Shown piece after piece: positions 25,477 through 34,552 of a DNA stretch of 64,000 nt. The translations under genes were made by a program, and so were the position numbers. Position 1 is the first letter of the stretch. Each line of letters begins with the position of its first letter. Location: NCBI RefSeq assembly GCF_002278035.1, contig NZ_CP022603.1, positions 248,001-312,000 on the forward strand, in the 5' to 3' direction. Source of the DNA: Ochrobactrum quorumnocens (GTDB lineage: Bacteria > Pseudomonadota > Alphaproteobacteria > Rhizobiales > Rhizobiaceae). The notes below the pieces were generated by a model, which saw nothing but the letters and a program-made list of their open reading frames with translations, made no database searches and had not been told where the DNA came from.

Positions 25477-26286
25477 ATGACGATGCAGAACATCAGCCAA
25501 AGTGTTCCGCGTCTTGCTCGTCGTGAAACCGGTTTTCACGAAAGCAACCGTGACGTCCCGGAGGAAGTGCCTGTAGCCATGAGCTATAATGGCACGACGC
25601 ATGCCGTCATGATGGCTACACCCAATAATCTCGAAGATTTCGCAGTAGGTTTCAGCCTGACCGAAGGCGTCATAGATTGCATATCCGAAATCGAGGATCT
25701 GAACATTGAAGTCTTTGAAAAAGGCATTGATGTTCAGATGCGGCTTGTCGGACAGCGGGAGGAAATGCTTGTCGCTCGTCGCCGTTTCATGGCCGGGCCG
25801 GTCGGTTGCGGCTTGTGCGGAATCGATTCCATAGATCAGGCCATACGCCCATTATCTGCGATCAAGGCGGATAGCTTTCAGGTGAAAACTGGATCAATTG
25901 TTGCTGCAATGGATGCCTTGGGGCGCGCGCAGCAATTGAATAAGCAGACACACGCAGTTCATGGCGCTGGCTTTTTTGTGCCGGGTGAGGGGCTGTTTGC
26001 GGTTCGCGAGGATGTTGGCAGGCATAATGCGCTCGACAAGCTAATCGGCGCGCTCACTCGCGCAAGCAAACCCGCAAACAGCGGGCTGGTTGCCATTACG
26101 AGCCGTGTCTCAGTGGAGATGGTGCAGAAGGCCGTTATTCTCGGAGTACCACTGCTTGCAGCGATTTCAGCACCGACGGCTCTTGCCATCCGCACAGCAG
26201 AAGAGGCCAAACTGACGCTTGTGGCGCTCGTCAGAGGCGACGATTTCGACGTCTACACCCATCCTGAGCGCATTGTTATTCAATAG
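25477..26286 (+). CDS. fdhD: Formate dehydrogenase accessory sulfurtransferase FdhD
   Basis: FdhD passes sulfur from the cysteine desulfurase IscS to the molybdenum cofactor of formate dehydrogenase. The product is about 269 residues. The key CxxC is in VGCGLCGIDS, and the C-terminal half carries AVHGAGFFVPGEGLF and REDVGRHNALDKLIG, both family signatures. CGGA lies about eight bases before the ATG at 25477; an ATG two codons on is possible. No formate dehydrogenase gene is in the window. Its stop codon is the first base triplet of the inverted-repeat element described at 26284. Confidence 0.95.
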   Translation: MTMQNISQSVPRLARRETGFHESNRDVPEEVPVAMSYNGTTHAVMMATPNNLEDFAVGFSLTEGVIDCISEIEDLNIEVFEKGIDVQMRLVGQREEMLVARRRFMAGPVGCGLCGIDSIDQAIRPLSAIKADSFQVKTGSIVAAMDALGRAQQLNKQTHAVHGAGFFVPGEGLFAVREDVGRHNALDKLIGALTRASKPANSGLVAITSRVSVEMVQKAVILGVPLLAAISAPTALAIRTAEEAKLTLVALVRGDDFDVYTHPERIVIQ

Positions 26287-26419
26287 CCAGCCTCTCATAC
26301 CAAGGCGGCTCAAGATGCTGACGCATCACGCCTTGAAAATGTTCAGTCGCCACTCGGGCTTAACCAAAGTCCAATGAGTTGCACTCAATGAACTTTGGTA
26401 TCAGATTTGAGGCTGGCTA
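26284..26419. repeat. Nested inverted-repeat element between fdhD and ribH2
   Basis: The outer arms are perfect: TAGCCAGCCTC (26284-26294, which includes the fdhD stop) and GAGGCTGGCTA (26409-26419). Inside are ATACCAA (26297-26303) and TTGGTAT (26395-26401); a GATGC-TGAC-GCATC hairpin near 26313-26326 flanked by TCAAG and CTTGA; and a 17-bp near-perfect hairpin, ACCAAAGT... (26363) to ...ACTTTGGT (26399). The pieces suggest a multi-branch fold with two alternative pairings. It may be a MITE or REP-type insertion, or an elaborate two-way terminator. Confidence 0.6.
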
Positions 26420-26427
26420 ATCTTTAT

Positions 26428-26919
<492 letters not shown>

Positions 26920-26982
26920 CTAGAATCAGGGCGCACAAAGGAACGCGAGTCACGCCAATTTAAGCGCAACCAAACATTCTTT

Positions 26983-27141
26983 CGCTCTCTTCCATCCGGA
27001 CTTTAACCGTCGGCTCCGGCATCTCACCGGATCTGCTGACCCTGAAACAAACTGCCGAATCGGCTTTCTGTTGCAGGCGCTCGCGGGCTCGAAGATCGCT
27101 CTTCATACCGCCGGTGGGGAGTTTCACCCCGCCCCGAGAAC
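26983..27141 (-). promoter_or_regulatory. FMN riboswitch (RFN element) of ribH2
   Basis: Read on the minus strand, all conserved blocks are present: GGGGCGGGGTGAAACTCCCC, ACCGGCGGT, GAGCCCGCGAGC, GATCCGGTGAGATGCCGGAG, CCGACGGTTAAAGTCCGGAT and GGAAGAGAGCG. It ends about 78 bases before the ribH2 start. FMN binding should lower ribH2 expression, by termination or by hiding the ribosome site; I did not find an obvious T-rich terminator in the gap, so translational control is favoured. Confidence 0.96.
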
Positions 27142-27622
27142 AAACCCGCACACCATTGTGCGAGCGAACGGAAATTATGCATTCTGGAGGATAATGTCTA
27201 GCCCGCTCACGGTAATTTTATACTACTTTAAAAAGCGGAATGCGTTGCATTTTGCCGATTTTCTGAACTGAGCGAAGTTTTGTCATCAGAAATATGATGA
27301 ACGAACCAAGTATTTAATTTTGCTGGGATATTTGGTGAATTTTTCCAACCATCCACCTGCTTGAATTGAACGGGTCGATTTTTCTCACCTAACCCATATT
27401 GACACATATCCCGTATTTGAGCCTATCCTAAGAACACATCTTGTCTTGCAGATGATTTTCATTCAAAAAAGACAACGTTGTCAATCGCAGAAGGAGCTGC
27501 GAGAAATAAGTGGGATGGAGGTCTCAAAGCAGATTGAACGATCTTCTGGGTGTGCGGGCCTGATGCCTGACGACAGCATCCGACGAAATTTTGTTTTGTA
27601 GAGTTCTACGGGAGGTAGACAC
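27142..27622. other. Control region upstream of the sugar ABC operon
   Basis: About 480 bp between the FMN riboswitch and the sugar-binding-protein gene. It holds the promoter side of ribH2 at its left end, and at its right end a perfect 12-bp palindrome and a GGGAGG ribosome site. No gene was recognised; a frame on the minus strand across the right part is a shadow of the next gene. Confidence 0.55.
27471..27482. promoter_or_regulatory. GACAACGTTGTC palindrome, LacI-type operator candidate
   Basis: A perfect 12-bp palindrome with a central CG, the usual form of LacI-family operators, 141 bp before the sugar-binding protein start. No LacI-family gene is in the window, so the regulator would act from elsewhere. 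Confidence 0.5.
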
Positions 27623-28891
27623 ATGCATAAGTTTTTCAGAATGGCCGCGATGGGCACAGCTGCCTGTGCAATGCTTGCAGCAATGGCACCTGCTACGGCC
27701 AGCGCACAAGACAAGCAGAACGTTGAAGTCTTGCATTGGTGGACAGCTGGCGGCGAAGCTGCGGCCCTTGATGTTCTGAAGAAAGACCTCGAAGGCAAAG
27801 GCATCAGCTGGACGGATATGCCAGTTGCAGGCGGCGGCGGTACGGAAGCCATGACGGTTCTTCGTGCGCGCGTTACGGCAGGCAATGCGCCAACTGCAGT
27901 GCAGATGCTCGGCTTCGATATCCGCGACTGGTCGGAGCAGGGTGCCCTCGGCAATCTCGATGAGGTTGCAGGCAAAGAAGGTTGGGACAAGGTTATCCCG
28001 GCACCTCTGCAGGAATTTGCCAAATATGACGGTCACTGGATTGCAGCGCCTGTAAACGTTCACTCCACCAACTGGATGTGGATCAACAAGGCAGCGCTCG
28101 ATAAGGCTGGCGGTAAAGAGCCAACCAATTGGGATGAACTCGTAGCGCTCCTCGACAAGTTCAAGGAACAGGGTATTACCCCAATCGCTCACGGCGGTCA
28201 GCCATGGCAGGATGCGACGATTTTTGATGCCGTCGTGCTCTCCTTTGGTTCGGACTTCTACAAAAAGGCTTTCGTCGATCTCGACCCGGAAACTCTGGGT
28301 AGTGATAAGATGAAGGAAGCTTTCGACCGCATGACCAAGCTGCGTTCTTATGTGGACGACAACTTCTCCGGCCGTGACTGGAACCTTGCTTCGGCAATGG
28401 TTATCGAAGGCAAGGCTGGCGTACAGTTCATGGGTGACTGGGCAAAAGGCGAATTCATCAAGGCTGGTAAGAAGCCGGGCGAAGATTTTGTCTGCATGCG
28501 TTACCCAGAAACACAGGGTTCTGTGACCTTCAACTCCGACATGTTTGCGATGTTCAAGGTTGCTGACGACAAGGTGCCTGCACAGCTCGAAATGGCTTCG
28601 GCTATCGAAAGCCCAGCATTCCAGTCGGCCTTCAATGTGGTCAAGGGTTCGGCTCCTGCACGTACCGATGTGCCTGACACCGATTTCGACGCTTGCGGCA
28701 AGAAGGCCATCGCTGATGTGAAAGAAGCTGCGGATAAGGGGACGATGCTCGGTTCCATGGCTCATGGCTATGCAAATCCGGCTTCCGTTAAGAATGCGAT
28801 CTATGACGTCGTAACCCGTCAGTTTAACGGTCAGCTCTCGTCGGAAGACGCCGTCAAGGAACTGGTTACCGCCGTGGAAGGCGCGAAGTAA
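27623..28891 (+). CDS. Sugar ABC transporter substrate-binding protein (glucose/mannose type)
   Basis: A periplasmic protein of 422 residues with a signal peptide ending near ATASAQ. It belongs to the family 1 sugar-binding proteins; the segments [35 protein letters not shown] and [18 protein letters not shown] resemble glucose-binding GtsA-type proteins. GGGAGG stands six bases before the ATG. It heads the operon SBP-permease-permease-ATPase. Glucose or mannose is an inference from similarity. Confidence 0.9.
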   Translation: MHKFFRMAAMGTAACAMLAAMAPATASAQDKQNVEVLHWWTAGGEAAALDVLKKDLEGKGISWTDMPVAGGGGTEAMTVLRARVTAGNAPTAVQMLGFDIRDWSEQGALGNLDEVAGKEGWDKVIPAPLQEFAKYDGHWIAAPVNVHSTNWMWINKAALDKAGGKEPTNWDELVALLDKFKEQGITPIAHGGQPWQDATIFDAVVLSFGSDFYKKAFVDLDPETLGSDKMKEAFDRMTKLRSYVDDNFSGRDWNLASAMVIEGKAGVQFMGDWAKGEFIKAGKKPGEDFVCMRYPETQGSVTFNSDMFAMFKVADDKVPAQLEMASAIESPAFQSAFNVVKGSAPARTDVPDTDFDACGKKAIADVKEAADKGTMLGSMAHGYANPASVKNAIYDVVTRQFNGQLSSEDAVKELVTAVEGAK

Positions 28892-28996
28892 GCAGACAGA
28901 GATTGTCTGGGGAGCGTCCGGGATACGCCCGGATGCTCTCATTGCATACGCTATAATTCATTGAAAATAATGGCTTGATACCGCCCACAACACCTG

Positions 28997-29066
28997 CGCT
29001 CTAAGGTCTTGTCTTAACGCACATCTGATCCGAAAATCATTTGTTACTTTTCGGAATGCGCTCTTA
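28997..29066. repeat. Dispersed palindromic repeat, copy 2
   Basis: GCGCTCTAAGG lead-in, then GCACAT (29019-29024), CCGAAAA (29030-29036), TTTTCGG (29048-29054) and ATGCGC (29056-29061). It lies about 105 bp behind the sugar-binding protein gene and before its first permease gene. It is closely related to the copy at 53846-53941. Confidence 0.75.
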
Positions 29067-29113
29067 AACAAGCGGGCAGCAGGAAGCGGTAGCTTAAACA
29101 GGATGGCGCAAAT

Positions 29114-29995
29114 ATGCAGCGTAACAGCCGACTACAAGAACTGGTGCCCAAGCTGGTTCTCGCGCCGAGCTTCTTGATTGTCCTCGTCTTTGTATATGGA
29201 TTTATTATCTATACAGGCGTTCTTTCTGTCACAAACAGTCGCATGTTGCCGTCCTACGGCTTTGTTGGCCTGTCAAATTATGAAAAGCTTTGGGCACTGC
29301 CACACTGGTGGCGTGCGGTAACCAATCTAGCGATTTTCGCCTCGCTTTACATCATCATTTGTTCGGTTATCGGCCTCTTTCTGGCAATCCTGCTCGATCA
29401 GAAGATCCGCGGAGAAGGCTTTCTGCGTCCGATCTACCTTTATCCGATGGCGCTTTCCTTCATCGTGACGGGTACGGCGTGGAAATGGTTTCTCGATCCG
29501 GGTATCGGGCTTGAGCACACGGTTCGCCTATGGGGCTGGGAAGGTTTCACGTTCAACTGGATCAAGAGCAACACGATGGCAATTTACTGTCTGGTGATTG
29601 CTGCCGTCTGGCAGTCGTCAGGCTTCGTCATGGCCATGTTCCTTGCTGGTCTGCGTGGCGTTGACAACGAGATCATCAAAGCGGCGCAGATCGACGGCGC
29701 TTCGACCGGAACAATTTATCGCCGCATCATCATTCCTTTGATGCGCCCGGTGTTCTTATCGGCTTTTGTGGTGCTCGCGCATCTTGCAATCAAGGCCTAT
29801 GATCTTGTGATCGCGTTAACTGGCGGTGGACCCGGACAGGCAACCGAATTGCCCGCGACCTTCATGTATTCCTATACGTTCACCCGCAATCAGATGGGTA
29901 TCGGTGCATCTTCGGCAATCATCATGCTTGTGATGATATTCTCGATTATCATTCCGTATCTCTATTCGGAAATTCGTGGAGGGTCGCGGTCATGA
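29114..29995 (+). CDS. Sugar ABC transporter permease (MalF type)
   Basis: 293 residues with six predicted membrane helices. The EAA loop reads EIIKAAQIDGASTGTIYRRI and is followed by IIPLMRPVF, the standard contact with the ATPase. It pairs with the next permease; the two genes overlap by four bases (ATGA), so they are made in equal amounts. It lies 222 bp behind the binding protein with a repeat copy in that gap. Confidence 0.92.
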   Translation: MQRNSRLQELVPKLVLAPSFLIVLVFVYGFIIYTGVLSVTNSRMLPSYGFVGLSNYEKLWALPHWWRAVTNLAIFASLYIIICSVIGLFLAILLDQKIRGEGFLRPIYLYPMALSFIVTGTAWKWFLDPGIGLEHTVRLWGWEGFTFNWIKSNTMAIYCLVIAAVWQSSGFVMAMFLAGLRGVDNEIIKAAQIDGASTGTIYRRIIIPLMRPVFLSAFVVLAHLAIKAYDLVIALTGGGPGQATELPATFMYSYTFTRNQMGIGASSAIIMLVMIFSIIIPYLYSEIRGGSRS

Positions 29996-30873
29996 GCGCC
30001 CAGACCCAGGAAAACGCCATCAACAGTGGCAAGCTGACACGCGCTTTGATTTATTCTGCGCTGCTGCTGTTCGCAATTTATTATCTGCTGCCGCTCTATG
30101 TGATGCTGGTGAATTCCTTCAAGCCGCTGGAAGAAATTCGTCAGGGCGGCATGCTGGGCCTGCCGCAGCAATGGACCATTGAACCCTGGCTTTCAGCGTG
30201 GTCGACTGCACAAATCGGCGTGCAGCCTACAGGCCTCAAACCCTTCTTTATCAATTCGATCCTGATGGTTGTGCCTGCCGTTGCCATCTCCACAGTTGTC
30301 GGTGCACTGAACGGCTATGTGCTTACTAAATGGCGCTTTCGCGGCTCCAATATTTTCTTCGGCCTGTTGCTGCTGTCCTGCTTTATCCCGTTTCAGATTG
30401 TGCTTATCCCAATGGCGCGCGTTCTGGGAATGCTCGGTATTGCGGGCACGATCTGGGGTCTGATCCTCGTTCACGTGGTCTATGGTATCGGCTTCACGAC
30501 GCTTTACTTCCGCAATTATTACGAGGCATTTCCGACCGAGCTGGTACGTGCGGCGCAGATCGATGGAGCTAGTTTTTTCCAGATTTTCTCGCGCATTCTT
30601 CTCCCATCGTCTGGCCCGATCATCGTCGTCTCGGTCATCTGGCAGTTCACCAATATCTGGAACGACTTCCTATTCGGAGCGTCTTTCTCTGGTGCAAATT
30701 CAACACCCATGACTGTGGCGCTCAATAACCTCGTTTCCTCCTCCACAGGCGTCAAGGAATATAACGTTCACTTTGCAGCTGCCATTCTGGCGGCGTTGCC
30801 AACGCTGATCGTTTACATTGTTTCCGGGCGCTACTTCGTGCGCGGCCTGATGTCCGGTGCCGTTAAGGGATAA
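29992..30873 (+). CDS. Sugar ABC transporter permease (MalG type)
   Basis: 293 residues with six predicted helices and an EAA loop (ELVRAAQIDGASFFQIFSRI, then LLPSSGPIIV). The N-terminus (AIYYLLPLYVMLVNSFKPLEEI) is typical of MalG-like permeases. The start overlaps the upstream permease stop as ATGA. The ATPase gene begins 7 bp after its stop. Confidence 0.92.
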   Translation: MSAQTQENAINSGKLTRALIYSALLLFAIYYLLPLYVMLVNSFKPLEEIRQGGMLGLPQQWTIEPWLSAWSTAQIGVQPTGLKPFFINSILMVVPAVAISTVVGALNGYVLTKWRFRGSNIFFGLLLLSCFIPFQIVLIPMARVLGMLGIAGTIWGLILVHVVYGIGFTTLYFRNYYEAFPTELVRAAQIDGASFFQIFSRILLPSSGPIIVVSVIWQFTNIWNDFLFGASFSGANSTPMTVALNNLVSSSTGVKEYNVHFAAAILAALPTLIVYIVSGRYFVRGLMSGAVKG

Positions 30874-30880
30874 GTCTGAC

Positions 30881-31996
30881 ATGTCATTTCTGAAAATTAC
30901 TGATCTTTACAAATCCTACGGCAATGTCTCGGTCTTGAAGGATATCAATATCGAGATTGAGGAAGGCGGCTTTCTGGTACTCGTCGGCCCATCAGGCTGC
31001 GGCAAGTCCACATTGCTGAACACAATTGCCGGTCTTGAGCCTATTACGTCTGGCGATATTCTGATCAATGATCGCTCCGTTTCCGGCCTGCATCCTTCGC
31101 AGCGCGATATTGCGATGGTGTTTCAGTCCTATGCGCTTTATCCGAACATGACCGTGGGCGGAAACATCGCTTTCGGGATGGAAATTCGCAAAGTGCCTAA
31201 GCCTGAACGCGAGAAAGCCATTCAGGAAGTCGCAGATATTCTGCAGATCGGCCATCTGCTGGACCGCAAACCAAGTCAGCTTTCTGGTGGTCAGCGGCAA
31301 CGTGTAGCGATGGGGCGCGCTCTGGTGCGCAATCCACAGGTCTTTCTGTTCGATGAGCCGCTCTCGAACCTCGATGCCAAGCTGCGCGTTGATATGCGAA
31401 CCGAGATCAAGCGGTTGCATCATCGCATGAAGACCACGATTGTCTATGTGACCCATGATCAGATTGAAGCGATGACGCTTGCGACCAAGATCGCTGTTCT
31501 GAAGGACGGCGTTTTGCAACAATTCGGCACTCCGGCTGAAATCTATAACAACCCGGCCAATATGTTTGTCGCGGATTTTATGGGCTCACCTGCGATGAAC
31601 CTTCTTCATGCCGGCATCGAAAAGAACGGCTCAGAGCTTGCGGTCGTGCTTGAGCAGGGCGAGGGTGAAACGCTGAAGCTGCCGCTGAAAACAGCACCAC
31701 AAAGCCTCCGCGAGTATGTGGGCAAGCAAGTCATGTTTGGTATCCGCCCTGAAGCCCTGACCGATCCTGATGGCGCTGACCGCAATGCTCAAGCTGTGGT
31801 TGAAGGTGAGTGCCTGATTGATGTTGTGGAACCAGCAGGATCGGACACATTCGCTGTGACGCGCATTGGTGGCAAGCAGGTTGTCGCGCGTTTACGTGCT
31901 GATGCCCGTATTGTTGCAGGCCAAAGGTCGCGGCTTGCATTCAATCTCGACAAGTCGGTGTTTTTCGATCCATCAACTCAGGGTCGGATTTTATAG
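30881..31996 (+). CDS. Sugar ABC transporter ATP-binding protein (UgpC/MsmX type)
   Basis: 371 residues. Walker A GPSGCGKST, Q-loop MVFQSYALYPNMT, signature LSGGQRQR, Walker B VFLFDEP and switch VTHDQIEA are all intact. The C-terminal ~130 residues form the MalK-like regulatory domain (FGIRPEALTD is a family mark). The ATG at 30881 (MSFLKITDLYKSYG) has AAGGGA upstream; the longer frame from 30857 overlaps the permease and is rejected. ATPases of this type sometimes serve several sugar transporters. Confidence 0.93.
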   Translation: MSFLKITDLYKSYGNVSVLKDINIEIEEGGFLVLVGPSGCGKSTLLNTIAGLEPITSGDILINDRSVSGLHPSQRDIAMVFQSYALYPNMTVGGNIAFGMEIRKVPKPEREKAIQEVADILQIGHLLDRKPSQLSGGQRQRVAMGRALVRNPQVFLFDEPLSNLDAKLRVDMRTEIKRLHHRMKTTIVYVTHDQIEAMTLATKIAVLKDGVLQQFGTPAEIYNNPANMFVADFMGSPAMNLLHAGIEKNGSELAVVLEQGEGETLKLPLKTAPQSLREYVGKQVMFGIRPEALTDPDGADRNAQAVVEGECLIDVVEPAGSDTFAVTRIGGKQVVARLRADARIVAGQRSRLAFNLDKSVFFDPSTQGRIL

Positions 31997-32088
31997 CGGC
32001 TCATTTTAACGGGCTATTCTTTGGAATAGCTCGAGCAGTGGATATGACTAGCTTCCAATGCATGGAAACTGAACGGAGAGTTCATGTG

Positions 32089-32532
32089 ATGCATTGGAAC
32101 ACCAAACTGGCAATCGTGTTGACCGCTACCGTCCTTTCGGGGGCAGCACATGCTAGACTAATAGTCAGTATGAAGCTTTTGGCTCGCATCTTTTAGCAGG
32201 CGGCAGGGCATCCGCGTTGCTGAAACTTGACGCATTCCAGCAAGTGTCCGGGGATAAGATTAAGGGCAAGGCCAGGGCGGGATCATTGTTCAGTCTTTTA
32301 TGAAGCTGTCGAACTCCAATCCGTCGATTGTATTCTCGGCTGCGCATATGACTGTTCGAGAAGACGGTACACCTGTCCTTGAGTTTATCCGTTATCGCTT
32401 GATGTCGGACGACAGTGCAACGGTTACCGTTCAAACGCACTTTCCAAGAACATATGACGTTATAACCGAGAAAAGGTTTTTGACTGCAAGCTGGCTGATG
32501 GTTTGACTTTTGCCTATGGAACGACCCATTAA
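32089..32532 (+). pseudogene. Decayed gene for a small exported protein
   Basis: A good signal peptide starts at 32089 (MHWNTKLAIVLTATVLSGAA, HA) and is then cut by a frameshift near 32157. The reading continues in a second frame (SQYEAFGSHLLAGGRASALL, KLDAFQQVSGDKIKGKARAG) to a stop near 32301. It continues in a third frame from about 32300 (MKLSNSNPSIVFSAAHMTVR, VLEFIRYRLMSDDSATVTVQ) and ends in another frame (KVFDCKLADGLTFAYGTTH). Joined, these give about 145 residues of protein-like sequence. The family was not recognised. The alternative, several unrelated short frames by chance, seems less likely. Confidence 0.5.
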
Positions 32533-32587
32533 CTGCACACTGCAACCATTCGGCGCGCCGATCTGATTGCAGCAGATTGGCGCTCCA

Positions 32588-32626
32588 AATGAAAAGGGCG
32601 CTCCCAAAACTAGGAACACCCTTTTT
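32588..32626. terminator. Terminator between the decayed gene and the 33-residue peptide gene
   Basis: AAAAGGGCGCTCC (32592-32604) faces GGAACACCCTTTTT (32613-32626) with small internal mismatches. A and T runs on the two sides would allow termination in both directions. Confidence 0.7.
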
Positions 32627-32670
32627 CATGCTTGCCTGGAGGGCAAAATTCTATTTTGTGGATGCTGCGT

Positions 32671-32772
32671 CTAACGCAGGAAGTCCAACCCAAGAAGACC
32701 GATTGCCAGTGCGGTATTCAGCGAAATGATCATCATTCCATAGACGATCGCTGTTCTTGTAATATCGCTCAT
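32671..32772 (-). CDS. 33-residue single-pass membrane peptide
   Basis: A short gene: the start at 32772 follows AAGGAGGT with five to six bases between, a near-ideal ribosome site. The product runs MSDITRTAIVYGMMIISLNT and ends ALAIGLLGLDFLR. Residues 7-29 are hydrophobic, flanked by charged ends, as in small membrane peptides that assist larger complexes. It does not match KdpF or CydX as I remember them. It is followed by a terminator (32588-32626) and lies divergent from the DHA2 pump. The coding call rests on the ribosome site and composition. Confidence 0.62.
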   Translation of the reverse strand: MSDITRTAIVYGMMIISLNTALAIGLLGLDFLR

Positions 32773-33063
32773 TTTCTACCTCCTTGAACCGCGACGCCTC
32801 CACATCGGATTCTAAAGCTCGAGAACTGTAACGAAATGTAACAGCCCGTTACGGGTAGCGCAACCCATTTTACATAAATGTGAACGAGTGTAACAGCCCG
32901 TGAGAAAGTGCCCAGATCCCCGATATTGGTTGGTTTGTGAGATAGTCACCGCATTGTGACGTGAAATTAACTGGCAAATTTCGCGCGGACGCTACATAAA
33001 GCAGAAGTTGTGATTGACTGACGAAGTCGTCCTTAATTCTCTGCTTTTATTCGGATTTTCATC
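32773..33063. promoter_or_regulatory. Divergent control region with repeated TGTAACAGCCCGT
   Basis: About 290 bp between the 33-residue peptide gene and the DHA2 pump gene. TGTAACAGCCCGT occurs twice exactly, at 32837-32849 and 32889-32901, 52 bp apart (about five helical turns). The first copy extends to GTAAC-AGCCC-GTTAC, a 5-bp dyad; a shorter CTGTAACGAA lies just before it. The spacing suggests binding of one regulator on the same DNA face. No regulator gene is adjacent. Confidence 0.5.
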
Positions 33064-34500
33064 TTGAACCGGATCGTTCCACTCGTGCTCGCAATTGCTC
33101 TTTTCATGGAGCAAATGGACTCGAACGTTATTTCAACATCGCTTCCTGCAATTGCCGCGGATATCGGCACCAGTCCAATTGCGTTAAAACTCGCATTGAC
33201 GGCTTATCTTGTCTCTCTTGCGGTTTTTATTCCGGTGAGCGGATGGATGGCCGACCGATTCGGTGCCAAGAATGTCTTCCGGGCAGCGATTGCGATTTTC
33301 GTGGTTGGCTCGCTGGCTTGTGCTGCGTCCAACTCGCTTGCTGCTTTTGTGGGCGCAAGGTTTTTGCAGGGTATGGGTGGCGCGATGATGACGCCGGTCG
33401 GGCGATTGGTTCTCATCCGTTCGACACCCAGAAGCGAACTCGTCTCAGCCATGGCGTGGCTCACGATCCCTGCGATGGTTGGGCCGTTGGTTGGCCCGCC
33501 TGTGGGCGGCTTCATAACGACTTTCTTCTCGTGGCACTGGATATTTCTGATCAACGTTCCAATCGGCGTAATCGGAATTTGGTTTGCGACCCGTTTTTTG
33601 CCCGACAATGATGAGCGGATCATAAAGCCCCTCGACTGGCCCGGATTTTTCCTATCCGGCATTGCCATGTCGGGCGTCGTGTTCGGCCTGTCGGTTGTAA
33701 GCCTTCCGGCTCTGCCGCCGGTGATCGGTGTTGTGACAGTCGCTGTCGGGCTGATCTGTTCGGTGCTTTATATCCTTCATGCGCGTCGTGTCAGCGATCC
33801 GCTTCTCAACCTGAAACTCTTCGATAACCAGGTCTTTCGCTCTGCGGTTTTTGGCGGCAGCGTGTTCCGGCTGGGTATCGGCGCAATTCCGTTTCTGCTG
33901 CCTTTGATGTTTCAGCTTGGTTTTGGCATGACGCCGTTTCAGTCAGGCATGATGACATTCGTTTCCGCGATTGGTGCTATCAGCATGAAGTTTGGGGCTA
34001 AGCGCGTCTTTAGCCTGTTCGGCTTCCGCCGAACCTTGATGTATGGTTCACTGATTTCAGCGGCATTCATTGCCGCAAACGGCCTGTTCTTTCCTGAAAC
34101 GCCTTATGGATTCATCATCGGCTTCCTGCTGATTGGCGGATTTTTCCGCTCGATGTTCTTTACCGGCGTCAATGCGTTGGCTTTTGCCGAAATCCCAGAT
34201 GCAAAGACAAGTCAGGCGACACCGATTACAGCCGTTGCACAGCAGGTTTCAATTGCGCTGGGTGTTGCGATGGCGGGTGGCATTCTTGAAATCAGTACAG
34301 CTGTGCGGGATGCTCCGCTGCAGCTTGCGGATTTCCATACTGGCTTTTTTGTCGTTGCAGCTGTTTCGGCCACAGCCTTCTTCTGGTTTGCAAAGCTGGC
34401 GCCAGATGCTGGACGTGAGCTTTCCGGCCCGGCAATCCTCAAGTCAAAGAGCAAAGAGCGCACAGCTTTAGAGGCCGCGGATTCCGCTAATGGAAAATAA
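33064..34500 (+). CDS. MFS multidrug efflux pump, DHA2 (14-helix) family
   Basis: 478 residues with about 14 predicted helices. It has the DHA motif A in the loop 2-3 region (GWMADRFGAKNVFRAA), LDS-like sequence in helix 1 replaced here by MEQMDSNVI, and motif C (PAMVGPLVGPPVGGFI) in helix 5. Such pumps export drugs or dyes in exchange for protons. The start is a TTG at 33064; no upstream in-frame ATG exists and a later start would lose helix 1. It is divergent from the 33-residue peptide gene. Confidence 0.88.
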   Translation: MNRIVPLVLAIALFMEQMDSNVISTSLPAIAADIGTSPIALKLALTAYLVSLAVFIPVSGWMADRFGAKNVFRAAIAIFVVGSLACAASNSLAAFVGARFLQGMGGAMMTPVGRLVLIRSTPRSELVSAMAWLTIPAMVGPLVGPPVGGFITTFFSWHWIFLINVPIGVIGIWFATRFLPDNDERIIKPLDWPGFFLSGIAMSGVVFGLSVVSLPALPPVIGVVTVAVGLICSVLYILHARRVSDPLLNLKLFDNQVFRSAVFGGSVFRLGIGAIPFLLPLMFQLGFGMTPFQSGMMTFVSAIGAISMKFGAKRVFSLFGFRRTLMYGSLISAAFIAANGLFFPETPYGFIIGFLLIGGFFRSMFFTGVNALAFAEIPDAKTSQATPITAVAQQVSIALGVAMAGGILEISTAVRDAPLQLADFHTGFFVVAAVSATAFFWFAKLAPDAGRELSGPAILKSKSKERTALEAADSANGK

Positions 34501-34530
34501 AAAGGCAGCTTTGAAAGCCGCCTTTTTCTC
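34499..34530. terminator. Bidirectional terminator, DHA2 pump / rlmE
   Basis: AAAAAGGCAGCTT pairs with AAGCCGCCTTTTT with one mismatch around a short loop. A and T runs flank it on both sides. It lies between the convergent pump and rlmE genes. Confidence 0.8.
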
Positions 34531-34552
34531 AACCTATCTTATCGCGCCACGA

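Noticed and set aside
27524..28942. 472-residue open frame on the minus strand opposite the sugar-binding protein
   Set aside because: It mirrors a strongly supported exported binding protein with a ribosome site and operon partners; the antisense translation shows no domain and is a by-product of codon bias.
32165..32629. 154-residue minus-strand frame in the gene-poor region
   Set aside because: Composition is not protein-like and it overlaps the better-supported plus-strand relic with signal peptide; no ribosome site.
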